Origin: Butyrivibrio sp. FCS014
GTDB taxonomy: Bacteria > Bacillota > Clostridia > Lachnospirales > Lachnospiraceae
Assembly (NCBI RefSeq): GCF_000526935.1
Contig: NZ_JAHA01000006.1
Location: 310,001 to 374,000 of the forward strand
Length of the DNA stretch: 64,000 nucleotides
Direction of reading: 5' to 3'
Under the pieces are notes generated by a model that saw nothing but the letters and a program-made list of their open reading frames with translations, had not been told where the DNA came from and made no database searches. How positions within the stretch are numbered: position 1 is the first letter of the stretch; each line of letters starts with the position of its first letter. Below, one piece after another: positions 1 to 9,522 of the stretch. Made by a program: the position numbers and the translations under genes.

Positions 1-16
1 AAGGAGGTAAAAAGCG

Positions 17-556
17 TTGAGTAGATATAAGGATTTATACAAGAGCGAGATCGTGGATGCCATGACAAAGAAGTTCGGTTACAAGAACGTTATGGAAGTT
101 CCCAAGCTCGACAAGATCGTAGTTAACATGGCAGTAGGAGAGGCTAAGGAGAACGCTAAGCTTCTTGAGAACGCTGCAAATGATATGGCAATCATCACAG
201 GTCAGAAGCCTGTTTACACAAAGGCTAAGAAGTCAATCGCTAACTTCAAGTTAAGAGAGGGTATGCCTATCGGATGTAAGGTAACACTCCGTGGCGACAA
301 GATGTACGATTTCCTTGATCGTCTCGTAAACCTGGCTCTTCCTCGTGTACGTGACTTCAGAGGTATCAACCCCAACTCTTTTGACGGAAGAGGAAACTAT
401 GCTCTCGGACTTAAAGAGCAGCTTATCTTCCCTGAGATTGAGTATGACAAGATTGACAAGACAAGAGGTATGGATATCATCATCACAACAACTGCTAAGA
501 CAGATGAAGAGGCTCGTGAGCTTCTTACACTGTTCAATATGCCTTTTGCAAAGTAA
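17..556 (+). CDS. rplE: 50S ribosomal protein L5
   Basis: L5 belongs to the central protuberance of the large subunit and binds 5S rRNA. The 179-residue product is the normal bacterial length and carries the conserved L5 core, for example [11 protein letters not shown] near residue 33 and the RDFRGINP segment near residue 112. The start is TTG at 17, placed nine bases after a perfect AAGGAGG at 1-7; no ATG gives a full-length N-terminus. The gene lies 22 bp before rpsN, so it is an internal cistron of the spc operon whose upstream genes are outside the window. Confidence 0.98.
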   Translation: MSRYKDLYKSEIVDAMTKKFGYKNVMEVPKLDKIVVNMAVGEAKENAKLLENAANDMAIITGQKPVYTKAKKSIANFKLREGMPIGCKVTLRGDKMYDFLDRLVNLALPRVRDFRGINPNSFDGRGNYALGLKEQLIFPEIEYDKIDKTRGMDIIITTTAKTDEEARELLTLFNMPFAK

Positions 557-578
557 TTAAGGAGGGAAATAAGACACA

Positions 579-764
579 ATGGCTAAATTATCCATGAAGT
601 TGAAACAGCAGATGAAACCTAAGTTCTCTACACGTGCTTATAACCGTTGTAAGATCTGTGGTCGTCCTCATGCTTATCTTAGAAAGTACGGAATCTGCAG
701 AATTTGCTTCCGTGAACTTGCATACAAGGGCGAGATTCCCGGTGTTCGTAAGGCATCTTGGTAA
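579..764 (+). CDS. rpsN: 30S ribosomal protein S14, zinc-binding (type Z)
   Basis: S14 binds 16S rRNA in the head of the small subunit. At 61 residues it is the short type Z form, with two Cys pairs (CKIC and CRIC, residues 24-43) that form a zinc ribbon; this form is usual in Firmicutes and needs zinc, unlike the Cys-less form. AAGGAGG is at 560-566. It is followed by an unusually long 234-nt gap before rpsH. Confidence 0.98.
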   Translation: MAKLSMKLKQQMKPKFSTRAYNRCKICGRPHAYLRKYGICRICFRELAYKGEIPGVRKASW

Positions 765-998
765 AACTAATCACTTAGCGAGGTCTTTTCGAGCTTAGTG
801 TACTAGTTTGTTCTGGCGAGGGCGCAGCCCGAGAGCAGAACTTCCCTGTGAAGTCAGTGCTCTTGATCAGAACATTCCATGTGGCCCAGGATGGGGGCCA
901 CGATATTACTAATTTTTTTCGCATTGCGGCTTCGTGTCTCTGCTCAATTTGGGGAGTAGTAAGGCGAAGCAAAAATAAATAAGGAGGCAAATATTAAA
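765..998 (+). other. Structured inter-cistronic region between rpsN and rpsH
   Basis: No reading frame is convincing here. By eye the RNA could form four hairpins in series: AAACTA/TAGTTT with CACT/AGTG inside (764-809); GTTCTG/CAGAAC enclosing GGGC/GCCC (810-841); GTGGCCC/GGGCCAC (881-901), with a T7 run at 913-919; and GCTTCG/CGAAGC enclosing CTGCTC/GAGTAG (929-970). The rpsH ribosome binding site AAGGAGG follows at 981. A role in translational control or RNA processing is inference. Confidence 0.5.
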
Positions 999-1400
999 AT
1001 GGCAATGAACGATCCTATTGCAGATATGCTTACAAGAATTCGTAACGCTAACACTGCAAAACATGACACAGTAGACGTTCCTTCTTCAAAGATGAAACTT
1101 GCAATCGCAAACATCCTTCTGGAAGAGGGCTACATCAAGAAGTTAGACGTTGTTGATGACGGTTCTTTCAAGAATCTTCACATAACACTTAAGTACGGTG
1201 CTGACAGAAACGACAGAGTTATTACCGGTCTTAAGAGAATCTCAAAGCCTGGTCTTCGTGTATACGCAGGCAAGGATGAGCTTCCCAGAGTTTTAGGTGG
1301 TCTTGGTATTGCTATCATTTCTACAAACCAGGGCGTTGTAACTGACAAAAAGGCAAGAGAGCTGCAGGTTGGCGGCGAAGTTCTTGCATTTATTTGGTAA
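999..1400 (+). CDS. rpsH: 30S ribosomal protein S8
   Basis: S8 binds the central domain of 16S rRNA and is an early assembly protein; in E. coli it is also the repressor of the spc operon. The 133-residue protein has the canonical start ([14 protein letters not shown]) and the C-terminal [12 protein letters not shown] at 999 follows AAGGAGG at 981-987. It is separated from rpsN by a hairpin-rich gap and is 15 bp before rplF. Confidence 0.98.
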   Translation: MAMNDPIADMLTRIRNANTAKHDTVDVPSSKMKLAIANILLEEGYIKKLDVVDDGSFKNLHITLKYGADRNDRVITGLKRISKPGLRVYAGKDELPRVLGGLGIAIISTNQGVVTDKKARELQVGGEVLAFIW

Positions 1401-1415
1401 ATTGGAGGTACGGGC

Positions 1416-1955
1416 ATGTCACGAATTGGAAAAATGCCAATCGCAGTTCCTGCTGGAGTAACAGTAGAAGTTGCAGAAAATAATAAGGTGACTGTAAAGG
1501 GACCTAAGGGAACCCTTACAAGAGTTTTCCCTGCAGAGATGATTTTCGAGCAGGCTGATGGTCAGATCGAGGTTAAGAGACCCGATGATCAGAAGAGAAA
1601 CAGAGCATTACACGGTCTTTCAAGAAGCCTTCTCAACAACATGGTTGTTGGTGTAACAGATGGTTTCGAGAAGAAGCTTGAGGTTAACGGTGTAGGTTAC
1701 AGGGCTGCTAAAAACGGCAAGACACTCTCTCTTACACTTGGTTATTCACACCCCGTAGAACTGGAAGATCCTGAAGGAGTCGAGACAGTTGTTGAGGGTC
1801 AGACAATCACAGTTAAGGGAATCGATAAAGAGGCGGTTGGCCAGCACGCTGCTATCATCAGAGAGAAGAGAGCTCCCGAGCCTTACAAGGGCAAAGGAAT
1901 CAAGTACGCTGATGAGGTTATCAGACGTAAAGTTGGTAAGACCGGTAAGAAATAA
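1416..1955 (+). CDS. rplF: 50S ribosomal protein L6
   Basis: L6 sits at the base of the L7/L12 stalk near the sarcin-ricin loop. The 179-residue protein shows the two duplicated L6 domains, beginning [15 protein letters not shown] and ending with the conserved [13 protein letters not shown] segment near residue 152. ATTGGAGGTACGGGC precedes the ATG. Spacing to neighbours (15 and 21 bp) fits tight co-transcription. Confidence 0.98.
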   Translation: MSRIGKMPIAVPAGVTVEVAENNKVTVKGPKGTLTRVFPAEMIFEQADGQIEVKRPDDQKRNRALHGLSRSLLNNMVVGVTDGFEKKLEVNGVGYRAAKNGKTLSLTLGYSHPVELEDPEGVETVVEGQTITVKGIDKEAVGQHAAIIREKRAPEPYKGKGIKYADEVIRRKVGKTGKK

Positions 1956-1976
1956 TTAAGATAAGGAGAGTGCAAA

Positions 1977-2345
1977 ATGGTTAGTAAAGAATCAAGATCA
2001 AAAGTTCGTGCTAAGAAGCACATGAGGATTCGTAATCGTTTCAGCGGTACAGCTGAGAGACCTAGACTCGCAGTATTCAGAAGCAATAACCACGTATATG
2101 CTCAGGTTATTGATGACGTTGCTGGCAAGACACTTGTATCTGCTTCAACTCTTGAAAAGGATATCAAGGCCGAGCTTAAGAATACAGATGACATCGAAGC
2201 AGCAACAAAGGTTGGTGATGTTGTAGCTAAGAGAGCATTGGAGAAGGGTATCAAAGCCGTTGTATTTGACAGAGGCGGATACATCTATCACGGTAAGGTT
2301 AAGGCTCTCGCTGATGCAGCCAGAGAAGCAGGCCTGGAATTCTAA
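1977..2345 (+). CDS. rplR: 50S ribosomal protein L18
   Basis: L18 binds 5S rRNA together with L5 and helps dock it on 23S rRNA. The 122-residue protein has the basic N-terminus followed by [19 protein letters not shown] and the C-terminal [26 protein letters not shown], both diagnostic. AAGGAG at 1963-1968 precedes the ATG. The next gene, rpsE, starts 18 bp on. Confidence 0.98.
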   Translation: MVSKESRSKVRAKKHMRIRNRFSGTAERPRLAVFRSNNHVYAQVIDDVAGKTLVSASTLEKDIKAELKNTDDIEAATKVGDVVAKRALEKGIKAVVFDRGGYIYHGKVKALADAAREAGLEF

Positions 2346-2363
2346 GAAGGGAGAAACTATCAA

Positions 2364-2873
2364 ATGAAGCGTAATATCGTTGATGCAAGTCAGCTGGAAT
2401 TAACAGATAAAGTTGTAACCATCAAGCGTGTTACTAAGGTTGTTAAGGGTGGACGTAACATGAAGTTCACTGCACTGGTAGTAGTTGGTGACAACAATGG
2501 ACACGTTGGTGTTGGTCTGGGAAAATCAACAGAAATCCCGGATGCTATCCGTAAGGGTAAGGAAGATGCTACAAAGAACCTGATCACTGTACCTCTTGAT
2601 GAGAACAACAGTATCACACATGATTTCATTGGCAAGTTCGGTTCAGCCGAGGTTCTGCTTAAGAGATCACCTGAAGGTACCGGTATCATCGCCGGTGGTC
2701 CCGCTCGTTCCGTATGTGAGCTTGCAGGAATCAGAAACATCAGGACAAAGTCACTTGGTTCAAACAACAAGCAGAACGTTGTATATGCTACAATCAATGG
2801 CCTTGCTCAGTTGAAGACACCTGAAGAAGTTGCAGCAAAGCGCGGTAAATCTGTAGCAGAAGTAACCGCTTAA
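2364..2873 (+). CDS. rpsE: 30S ribosomal protein S5
   Basis: S5 contributes to decoding accuracy at the mRNA entry region. The 169-residue product has the double-stranded RNA-binding-like N-domain ([18 protein letters not shown] near residue 28) and the C-domain with [20 protein letters not shown] near residue 98. AAGGGAG precedes the ATG. It is 15 bp upstream of rpmD. Confidence 0.98.
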   Translation: MKRNIVDASQLELTDKVVTIKRVTKVVKGGRNMKFTALVVVGDNNGHVGVGLGKSTEIPDAIRKGKEDATKNLITVPLDENNSITHDFIGKFGSAEVLLKRSPEGTGIIAGGPARSVCELAGIRNIRTKSLGSNNKQNVVYATINGLAQLKTPEEVAAKRGKSVAEVTA

Positions 2874-2888
2874 TAAAGGAGAAAATCA

Positions 2889-3077
2889 ATGGCAAACGAG
2901 AAAAAGCTTAAGATCACATTGGTTAAGTCCACAATTGGTGCTGTACCTAAGCAGGTAGCAACCGTAAAATCAATGGGATTCAAGAAACTTAACAGTAGCG
3001 TAGAGCTGCCTGATAACTCTGCAACAAGAGGACAGATCCAGCAGATCAGACACCTCGTTAAGGTTGAAGAGATTTAA
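2889..3077 (+). CDS. rpmD: 50S ribosomal protein L30
   Basis: L30 is a small 23S rRNA-binding protein, absent from some lineages but normal here. The 62 residues match the family length, with KITLVKSTIGAVPKQ and the C-terminal QIRHLVKVEEI. AAAGGAG at 2875-2881 precedes the ATG by seven bases, and rplO starts 16 bp after the stop. Confidence 0.97.
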   Translation: MANEKKLKITLVKSTIGAVPKQVATVKSMGFKKLNSSVELPDNSATRGQIQQIRHLVKVEEI

Positions 3078-3093
3078 TTGAAGGAGGAATATC

Positions 3094-3534
3094 ATGGAAT
3101 TATCCAACTTAAGACCTGCTGAGGGTTCTGTACAGAGTGATAATTTTAGAAGAGGCCGCGGTCATGGTTCAGGAAACGGCAAGACCGCAGGTAAGGGTCA
3201 CAAGGGTCAGAAGGCTCGTTCAGGAGCTCCCAGACCCGGTTTCGAAGGTGGTCAGATGCCTCTGTTCAGAAGACTTCCTAAGAGAGGCTTCAAGAATATT
3301 AACCACAAAGAAATCGTTGGAATCAACGTAAGCGTACTTGATGTATTTGAGGATGGAGCAGTAGTTGATATCGATGCTCTCAAGGCTCAGGGTATCATCA
3401 AGAAGGAGCTTGACGGTGTTAAGATCCTTGGTAACGGCGAAATCACAAAGAAACTCACAGTTAAAGCTAATGCCTTCAGCGCAGCAGCTAAAGAAAAAAT
3501 CGAGAATGTTGGCGGGACAACAGAGGTGATCTAA
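3094..3534 (+). CDS. rplO: 50S ribosomal protein L15
   Basis: L15 is a late-assembling large-subunit protein. The 146-residue protein has the glycine- and arginine-rich N-terminus ([20 protein letters not shown] near residues 20-39) and the [18 protein letters not shown] motif near residue 51. AAGGAGG at 3081-3087 precedes the ATG. Its stop codon overlaps the secY start by one base (TAATG), suggesting translational coupling. Confidence 0.98.
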   Translation: MELSNLRPAEGSVQSDNFRRGRGHGSGNGKTAGKGHKGQKARSGAPRPGFEGGQMPLFRRLPKRGFKNINHKEIVGINVSVLDVFEDGAVVDIDALKAQGIIKKELDGVKILGNGEITKKLTVKANAFSAAAKEKIENVGGTTEVI

Positions 3535-4853
3535 TGTTTAAATCCTTAATGAATGCATTAAAGGTCAAAGAAATAAGAATGAAGATTCTTTTTACTTTCC
3601 TGATGCTCTGCGTGATCAGACTTGGATCTGCTATTCCGGTACCCGGAATGAACACAGCAGTTTTCCGTAACTGGTTCAGCGGGCTCACAGACAGTGATGC
3701 TTTTGGTTTTATGGATCGATTCACGGGTGGATCTTTTGAGAACATGTCAATTCTGGCACTCAATATCACACCTTACATTACATCATCTATTATCATCCAG
3801 CTTCTTACTATTGCTATTCCCAAGTTTGAGGAGTGGCAGAAGGACGGAGAAGAGGGAAGAAAGATACTGACAGCCATCACTAGATACATTACAGTAGGTT
3901 TGGCGCTTATCGAGTCAGTTGCTATGGCAATCGGTTTCTACAGAAGTGAGAATTTCCTTACAAGTAAGTCAATTTTCCTTATTTTCCAGATTGCTATCGC
4001 CCTTACTGCAGGTAGTGCATTCCTTATGTGGGTTGGTGAGAGAATCACAGAGAACGGTGTTGGAAACGGTATTTCAATCGTTCTGACTATCAACATTCTT
4101 TCCAGAATGCCGTCAGACATCAGTTCACTCTTTGAGCAGTTTGTAAACGGCAAGCCCATTGCAAGGGGAGTCGTTTCAGCAATAGTTATTATCGCAGTTA
4201 TCATAGCAATGGTAGTTCTTGTAGTACTTCTTAACGGCGCAGAGCGCAGAATTCCTGTGCAGTACGCCAAGAAGATACAGGGCAGAAAGACCTACGGCGG
4301 AAATCGTTCAGAGATACCTCTCAAGGTCAACACTGCAGGCGTTATGCCTATTATCTTTGCAATGTCTCTGTTCCAGTTCCCTATCATCATCACACAGCTG
4401 ACAGGGTATAAGGGAACAGGCTGGTGGGGCAAGTTCGTAGCTTACCTCAACCAGAGTAACTGGTGTAATCCTAATCACTGGAACTATTCAATCGGACTTT
4501 TAGTTTACATACTGTTACTTATTTTCTTCGCATATTTCTACACCTCAATTACTTTCAATCCTATTGAGATTGCAGAGAATATGAAGAAGCAGGGTGGCTT
4601 TATTCCCGGTATCAGACCCGGAAAGCCTACCAGCGAATATCTTACAGGTATTCTGAATTACATCATCTTCATCGGAGCATGCGGACTCACCATTATCGGT
4701 GTACTTCCCATCTTCTTCAACGGTGTATTCGGAGCTAGGGTTTCATTCGGCGGAACATCACTTATCATCGTAGTAAGTGTTATCCTTGAGACCATCAAGC
4801 AGATCGAGTCACAGATGCTTGTTCGTAATTACAAGGGATTCCTGGAAGACTAA
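3534..4853 (+). CDS. secY: Preprotein translocase subunit SecY
   Basis: SecY is the channel of the Sec translocon in the cytoplasmic membrane. The 439-residue protein has the expected ten hydrophobic segments, the N-terminal IRLGSAIPVPGM, the plug-region FTGGSFENMSILALNITPYI and the cytoplasmic loop AERRIPVQYAKK near residue 237 with GNRSEIPLKVN after it. Start ATG overlaps the rplO stop by one base, so its synthesis is probably coupled to L15. A GC-rich hairpin follows within 50 bp. Confidence 0.98.
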   Translation: MFKSLMNALKVKEIRMKILFTFLMLCVIRLGSAIPVPGMNTAVFRNWFSGLTDSDAFGFMDRFTGGSFENMSILALNITPYITSSIIIQLLTIAIPKFEEWQKDGEEGRKILTAITRYITVGLALIESVAMAIGFYRSENFLTSKSIFLIFQIAIALTAGSAFLMWVGERITENGVGNGISIVLTINILSRMPSDISSLFEQFVNGKPIARGVVSAIVIIAVIIAMVVLVVLLNGAERRIPVQYAKKIQGRKTYGGNRSEIPLKVNTAGVMPIIFAMSLFQFPIIITQLTGYKGTGWWGKFVAYLNQSNWCNPNHWNYSIGLLVYILLLIFFAYFYTSITFNPIEIAENMKKQGGFIPGIRPGKPTSEYLTGILNYIIFIGACGLTIIGVLPIFFNGVFGARVSFGGTSLIIVVSVILETIKQIESQMLVRNYKGFLED

Positions 4854-4862
4854 AGAGATTAG

Positions 4863-4902
4863 AGAGGTGACAGCGCCTTGTTCTATGGGCGCTGAAGCCT
4901 CT
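4863..4902 (+). terminator. Hairpin after secY, possible weak terminator or attenuator
   Basis: CAGCGCC (4871-4877) pairs with GGCGCTG (4888-4894) around a 10-nt loop, and AGAGG (4863-4867) can pair with CCTCT (4898-4902) outside it. The following TTAATTTGTT is only a weak U-tract, so partial termination or mRNA stabilisation before adk is as likely as full termination. Confidence 0.5.
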
Positions 4903-4979
4903 TAATTTGTTAAAATGACCTTTTTCAACTTATGAGTTTGTGATAACATATATCTGTATTGTTACGTAGACAACACTAA

Positions 4980-5648
<669 letters not shown>

Positions 5649-5671
5649 GCCGTTTTGACAGGACAAGAGTT

Positions 5672-6424
5672 ATGGCTGTTATTATCAAGACCGATGAAGA
5701 AATTGAGCTTATGCGCCAGTCTGGGCATTTATTGGCAAAGGTTCACGAGGAACTTCATGCTGCACTTAGGGCTGGTATCTCCACTCTGGAACTTGACCAG
5801 ATTGGAGAAAAAACAATCCGCGAGCTGGGCGGGGTACCTAATTTCAAAAATTATGAGGGATTCCCTGCTTCTGTGTGTATATCCGTGAATGATGAAGTGG
5901 TCCACGGAATACCCAGTGCCGACAGGATCCTGAAGGAAGGTGACATTGTCACTTTTGACACAGGACTTATTTACAAAGGATTTCATTCAGACGCCGCAAG
6001 AACCTGGGGCGTGGGCAAGATATCACCTGAAGCCAGTAAACTTATAGAGGTTACCGAGAAGAGCTTTTTTGAAGGAATCAAGAAGGCGAAGGCCGGTAAC
6101 AGGCTTCATGAGATATCCAGGGCTATAGATGATTACGTTAAGCCCTACGGATATGGTGTAGTGAGGGAGCTTACCGGGCATGGTATCGGCAGAAGCCTTC
6201 ACGAGGAACCCAATGTTCCCAACTTCAGACAATGGCGCAGGGGTGTTAAGCTGCAAAAGGGAATGGCCCTGGCAGTAGAACCCATGATCACCATGGGACA
6301 GCGCTATGTAGGTTGGCTGGATGATGAATGGACTGTGGTTACCGTTGACGGTTCCCTGGCCGCACATTATGAAAACACAATAGCCATCACGGATGGTGAA
6401 CCCGAGATACTGACTTTAGCATGA
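5672..6424 (+). CDS. map: Methionine aminopeptidase, type I
   Basis: Removes the N-terminal Met from nascent proteins with small second residues. The 250-residue pita-bread fold is complete: metal ligands are seen in VTFDTG and FHSDAART (Asp), TGHGIGR (His), VEPMI (Glu) and ENTIAI (Glu). It lies 23 bp after adk. The small KOW-domain protein that often follows map in Clostridia is not present here; infA follows directly, 24 bp on. The Shine-Dalgarno is weak (GGACAAGAG). Confidence 0.97.
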   Translation: MAVIIKTDEEIELMRQSGHLLAKVHEELHAALRAGISTLELDQIGEKTIRELGGVPNFKNYEGFPASVCISVNDEVVHGIPSADRILKEGDIVTFDTGLIYKGFHSDAARTWGVGKISPEASKLIEVTEKSFFEGIKKAKAGNRLHEISRAIDDYVKPYGYGVVRELTGHGIGRSLHEEPNVPNFRQWRRGVKLQKGMALAVEPMITMGQRYVGWLDDEWTVVTVDGSLAAHYENTIAITDGEPEILTLA

Positions 6425-6448
6425 TAGTTACGTTTAAGGAGGAATAAA

Positions 6449-6667
6449 ATGTCAAAGGCTGACGTAATCGAAATTGAAGGTAAGGTAATAGAGAAGCTTC
6501 CCAATACAATGTTCCAGGTGGAGCTGGAGAACGGACATGTTGTACTTGCTCACATCAGTGGCAAGCTCAGACAGAACTTCATCAGAATTCTGCCCGGAGA
6601 TAAAGTAACTCTTGAGCTTTCACCTTATGATCTCACCAAGGGAAGGATCATCTGGAGAGATAAGTAA
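6449..6667 (+). CDS. infA: Translation initiation factor IF-1
   Basis: IF-1 occupies the A site of the 30S subunit during initiation. The 72-residue single OB-fold has the canonical [20 protein letters not shown] opening and [26 protein letters not shown] at 6436-6442 precedes ATG 6449. In most relatives rpmJ follows at once; here a diguanylate cyclase and an aldo/keto reductase intervene. Confidence 0.98.
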   Translation: MSKADVIEIEGKVIEKLPNTMFQVELENGHVVLAHISGKLRQNFIRILPGDKVTLELSPYDLTKGRIIWRDK

Positions 6668-6679
6668 TCCATTTAGTAT

Positions 6680-6708
6680 TTGTCACAGAAGCGTTTTCGA
6701 TTTATAAT
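6680..6708 (+). promoter_or_regulatory. Sigma-A type promoter for the diguanylate cyclase gene
   Basis: TTGTCA (6680-6685) and TATAAT (6703-6708) are separated by 17 bp, a near-consensus pair. Transcription would start near 6715, about 46 nt before the ATG at 6761. This allows the cyclase to be expressed apart from the ribosomal operon. Confidence 0.65.
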
Positions 6709-6760
6709 TAACTCATAGCTGATATATATTATTTCTTTTTTCGTATATAGGAACATATTG

Positions 6761-7861
6761 ATGATTGAAAAGATATATGAAAGTTATGATGACAATCAAT
6801 ACTATATAGATACTAACAAGAAAAAGTTGGCAGCTGATAACCTCGCGGTTATCGGTATTATGCTGGCTTTTTTTATTGCTGTGAGTATAGTCTTCGTAGC
6901 GCTGGCGCTGGCTTTTGGCACCGGCCTTGATCCTTACGGAAAATTTATTCCTGCAATAGGTGTTCTTATTATTCTTCATTTTATCCATTCTGTCGTTGGA
7001 AGAAAATTATCCAATGATTTTAATAAGGTTCGGATATATGCTTTCATGATATATACGCTGGTAATCATATCCTTCTCTCTGGCTGATGCCATGATCTACA
7101 ATACCTCAAGGGCGGTATTCTTTCCTGTTGCGATAGCTCTTTTGTCCCAGATCTATCTTGATTATTCCGGCATTGTCATAACCTACAAGCTCCTTCTGGC
7201 TGTGGCGTTTCTGATTATAGAAGCACAGTTTAAGGAACGGACCCTGGTGATGCATGACGGCATTGTGGCCGTTCTGATAATAATAGCCTCCACCTTCTGC
7301 TATGCAGCGGTCATAAGGGCCACACTGGCAAGGCATGAGGATAATGAGAAACTTGTTCAGAAAAGTGAGACGGACCTTCTTACGGGACTTCTTAATAAGA
7401 TATCCTTTGAGGAGAAGTGTACGAATTATCTTGAGAACAGAATGATCGGTGCAAAGTGCACCATGTTCATATTTGACCTTGATGATTTCAAGGACGTCAA
7501 CGACCACTTCGGACATCAGACCGGTGATAAGACTCTGAAGCTTTTTGCAGAACTTCTCCGTGGATATTTCCATCCCGATGATATTATCGGAAGGATAGGA
7601 GGAGATGAGTTCATGGTGCTGGTTCTTGGAGATATGCCCGAAGGCTTTGCCGAGAGGAGATGCCGAAGCGTTATCCACGAACTTAAGACCACCAATATCG
7701 ACGGGGCCATGGGAATCACCTGCAGCATAGGTATAGCGGAGGATACACAAAGAAGGACTTTTGAGGAAATGTATAATGCCGCTGATGCTGCTCTATACAG
7801 GGCTAAACAGACCGGAAAAGCCAGATTCGAGATGCTCAACTGTGAGGAACTGGATAAATAA
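6761..7861 (+). CDS. Membrane-anchored diguanylate cyclase (GGDEF)
   Basis: Predicted to make cyclic di-GMP from two GTP at the membrane. Residues about 25-190 form roughly six hydrophobic segments with no recognised sensor domain; the GGDEF domain follows, with TDLLTGLLNK and an intact RIGGDEF (GGDEF at 280-284). The RxxD inhibitory site is replaced by HPDD, so product feedback may be lost. ATG 6761 is preferred over TTG 6758 because AGGA at 6749 is better spaced. It has its own promoter and ends before a bidirectional terminator, so it looks inserted into the ribosomal cluster. Confidence 0.88.
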   Translation: MIEKIYESYDDNQYYIDTNKKKLAADNLAVIGIMLAFFIAVSIVFVALALAFGTGLDPYGKFIPAIGVLIILHFIHSVVGRKLSNDFNKVRIYAFMIYTLVIISFSLADAMIYNTSRAVFFPVAIALLSQIYLDYSGIVITYKLLLAVAFLIIEAQFKERTLVMHDGIVAVLIIIASTFCYAAVIRATLARHEDNEKLVQKSETDLLTGLLNKISFEEKCTNYLENRMIGAKCTMFIFDLDDFKDVNDHFGHQTGDKTLKLFAELLRGYFHPDDIIGRIGGDEFMVLVLGDMPEGFAERRCRSVIHELKTTNIDGAMGITCSIGIAEDTQRRTFEEMYNAADAALYRAKQTGKARFEMLNCEELDK

Positions 7862-7934
7862 CAGGGTGAGAGCAATATGACCGGTACCCTGAGATATGAT
7901 GACTAGTGCACTGAGCATTTGGTAAAAGAAAAAC

Positions 7935-7971
7935 AGGCTTCCGCAGAAGATAATTTCTGCGAAAGCCTTTT
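7935..7971. terminator. Bidirectional intrinsic terminator
   Basis: AGGCTT-C-CGCAGAA pairs with TTCTGCG-A-AAGCCT around loop GATAAT, followed by TTTT on the plus strand; on the minus strand the stem is followed by a T-rich tract (complement of 7923-7933). It serves both the diguanylate cyclase and the convergent aldo/keto reductase. Confidence 0.9.
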
Positions 7972-7984
7972 GTATTAGTAAGGA

Positions 7985-8965
7985 TCAGATACTGTCGATC
8001 TCTTTAAGCTCTTCCTCGGTAAAAGAGGTGTTCTCAATCGCCTTGATATTGTCAAGAATCTGGGCAGGTCTTGAAGCTCCGATAAGAACAGAAGTTACAT
8101 AGTCATCTTTAAGGATCCATGCAAGAGCCATCTCAGCCAGTGTCTGACCTCTTCTTTTTGCGATTTCGTTGAGGGCACGCACTCTGGCGATATTCTCCTC
8201 AACCTGGCTTTCCTTAAGAAAGCGCCCGTCTGTACGGATCCTACTGTCTTCCGGGATTCCCTCGAGATATCTGTCGGTGAGCATTCCCTGTGCAAGGGGA
8301 GAGAAGCAGATAAGGCCTTTTCCCAGCTCTTTTGCCTTAGCCTTAAGACCGTCCTTCTCAATAGTTCTGTTGAAGATGTTATATCTGTTCTGGTTGATGA
8401 TAAAAGGAACTTTCAGCTCTTCCAGGATTTTGGAGGCCTTCTCAAGGGTGGGGCCATCGTAGTTGGAAATACCAACATATAGGGCCTTACCGCTCTTAAC
8501 GATCTGAGCAAGGGCTCCCATGGTCTCCTCTAAGGGAGTTTCCGGGTCCATTCTGTGATGATAGAAGATATCAACATAGTCAAGGCCCATTCTCTGAAGG
8601 GACTGGTCGAGGCTTGAAATAAGATATTTGCGGCTTCCCCAGTCACCGTAAGGCCCGGGCCACATTTCATAGCCGGCCTTGGTGGAGATGATGAGCTCAT
8701 CTCTGTGGGCGTAAAAGTTTTCCTTAAGGATCTTGCCGAAGTTGATCTCAGCGCTTCCGGGCTCGGGGCCGTAGTTGTTGGCAAGATCAAAGTGGGTGAT
8801 TCCGTTGTCGAAGGCCGTGAAGCACATCTTTTGCATGTTCTCGTAGTTGCCGGTGTCACCGAAGTTATGCCACAGGCCCAGAGAAACTGCAGGGAGCTTG
8901 AGACCGCTCTTGCCGCAGCGGTTGTATGTCATGGTGTCATATCTGTCTTTTGCGGGTGTATACAT
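7985..8965 (-). CDS. yghZ: Aldo/keto reductase, YghZ/Gpr-like (AKR14)
   Basis: NADPH-dependent carbonyl reductase; E. coli YghZ reduces L-glyceraldehyde 3-phosphate and methylglyoxal. The 326-residue TIM barrel keeps the catalytic tetrad: Asp in THFDLANNYG, Tyr in NNYGPEPG, Lys in STKAGYEMWPGPYG and His in FYHHRMD. The N-terminal CGKSGLKLPAVSLGLWHNFG and C-terminal VLIGASRPAQ are very like YghZ. GGAGG lies just upstream of the start on the minus strand. It is a single-gene unit facing the ribosomal genes, ending in a shared terminator. The substrate here is inferred. Confidence 0.93.
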   Translation of the reverse strand: MYTPAKDRYDTMTYNRCGKSGLKLPAVSLGLWHNFGDTGNYENMQKMCFTAFDNGITHFDLANNYGPEPGSAEINFGKILKENFYAHRDELIISTKAGYEMWPGPYGDWGSRKYLISSLDQSLQRMGLDYVDIFYHHRMDPETPLEETMGALAQIVKSGKALYVGISNYDGPTLEKASKILEELKVPFIINQNRYNIFNRTIEKDGLKAKAKELGKGLICFSPLAQGMLTDRYLEGIPEDSRIRTDGRFLKESQVEENIARVRALNEIAKRRGQTLAEMALAWILKDDYVTSVLIGASRPAQILDNIKAIENTSFTEEELKEIDSI

Positions 8966-9103
8966 TTTTTTCCTCCATAAGTATTATGCGGGTAAAATCA
9001 CCCATCGAATCTGTTATTAGGTTTTATGATAACTCATTTTTTGCAATTTATCTTCTAAAATCTATAAATCGAACAAAAACGCACAAAAACTTGTAAAAAG
9101 ACC

Positions 9104-9132
9104 TTGCATATTGATTTTGATTGTGCTATATT
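9104..9132 (+). promoter_or_regulatory. Sigma-A promoter for rpmJ-rpsM-rpsK-rpsD-rpoA-rplQ
   Basis: TTGCAT (9104-9109), a 17-bp spacer and TATATT (9127-9132) form a good promoter about 80 bp before rpmJ. A small hairpin AAGGGC/GCCCTT (9154-9172) followed by TTTTC lies in the leader and could act as an attenuator. The promoter is needed because the reverse-strand reductase blocks read-through from infA. Confidence 0.75.
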
Positions 9133-9209
9133 ATAAGTCGGTCTTTTTGTGAGAAGGGCGTATTATGCCCTTTTCAAGGCATTTTTATCCATGCAGGAAA
9201 GGAGAAACA

Positions 9210-9323
9210 ATGAAAGTTAGGTCTTCTGTTAAGCCTATGTGCGAAAAGTGCAAGGTTATCAAGAGAAAGGGAGTTATCAGAGTAATCTGTGACAACCCTA
9301 AGCACAAACAGAGACAGGGTTAA
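9210..9323 (+). CDS. rpmJ: 50S ribosomal protein L36
   Basis: L36 is the smallest large-subunit protein. The 37-residue product starts [15 protein letters not shown] and ends KHKQRQG, with the CxxC, C and H zinc ligands of the zinc-binding form (C11, C14, C27, H32). AAAGGAG at 9198-9204 precedes ATG 9210. It is the first cistron of the alpha-operon equivalent here. Confidence 0.97.
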   Translation: MKVRSSVKPMCEKCKVIKRKGVIRVICDNPKHKQRQG

Positions 9324-9522
9324 TTCGAGCTATTCGGATTACTTTTTGATACCAATATAGGTTTTCGCGTCGAGGGATGCGACATGCTGATCTATAGCGT
9401 ATTGGAAAGATCGGACCCGTCACTGTCCGATTGGGCGTAGGAATTGCCCCAATCAAATAAGTAACTTCCGGTCACAAGAACCGGAACACAATTATTATCA
9501 TTATTTTTATGGAGGAATTAGA
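9324..9522 (+). other. Structured leader-like gap between rpmJ and rpsM
   Basis: Three hairpins lie in a row just before the rpsM ribosome binding site: ATCGGAC/GTCCGAT (9410-9431), ATTGGG/CCCAAT (9430-9453, sharing two bases with the first) and TTCCGGT/ACCGGAA (9466-9486). No open reading frame is supported. In E. coli S4 represses the alpha operon by binding RNA ahead of rpsM; this gap is in the matching place but no sequence similarity to that site is claimed. Confidence 0.45.

Noticed and set aside
7106-7750. Reverse-strand 214-codon frame within the first diguanylate cyclase
   Set aside because: Shadow of a GGDEF gene with intact motifs on the plus strand; no start signal.
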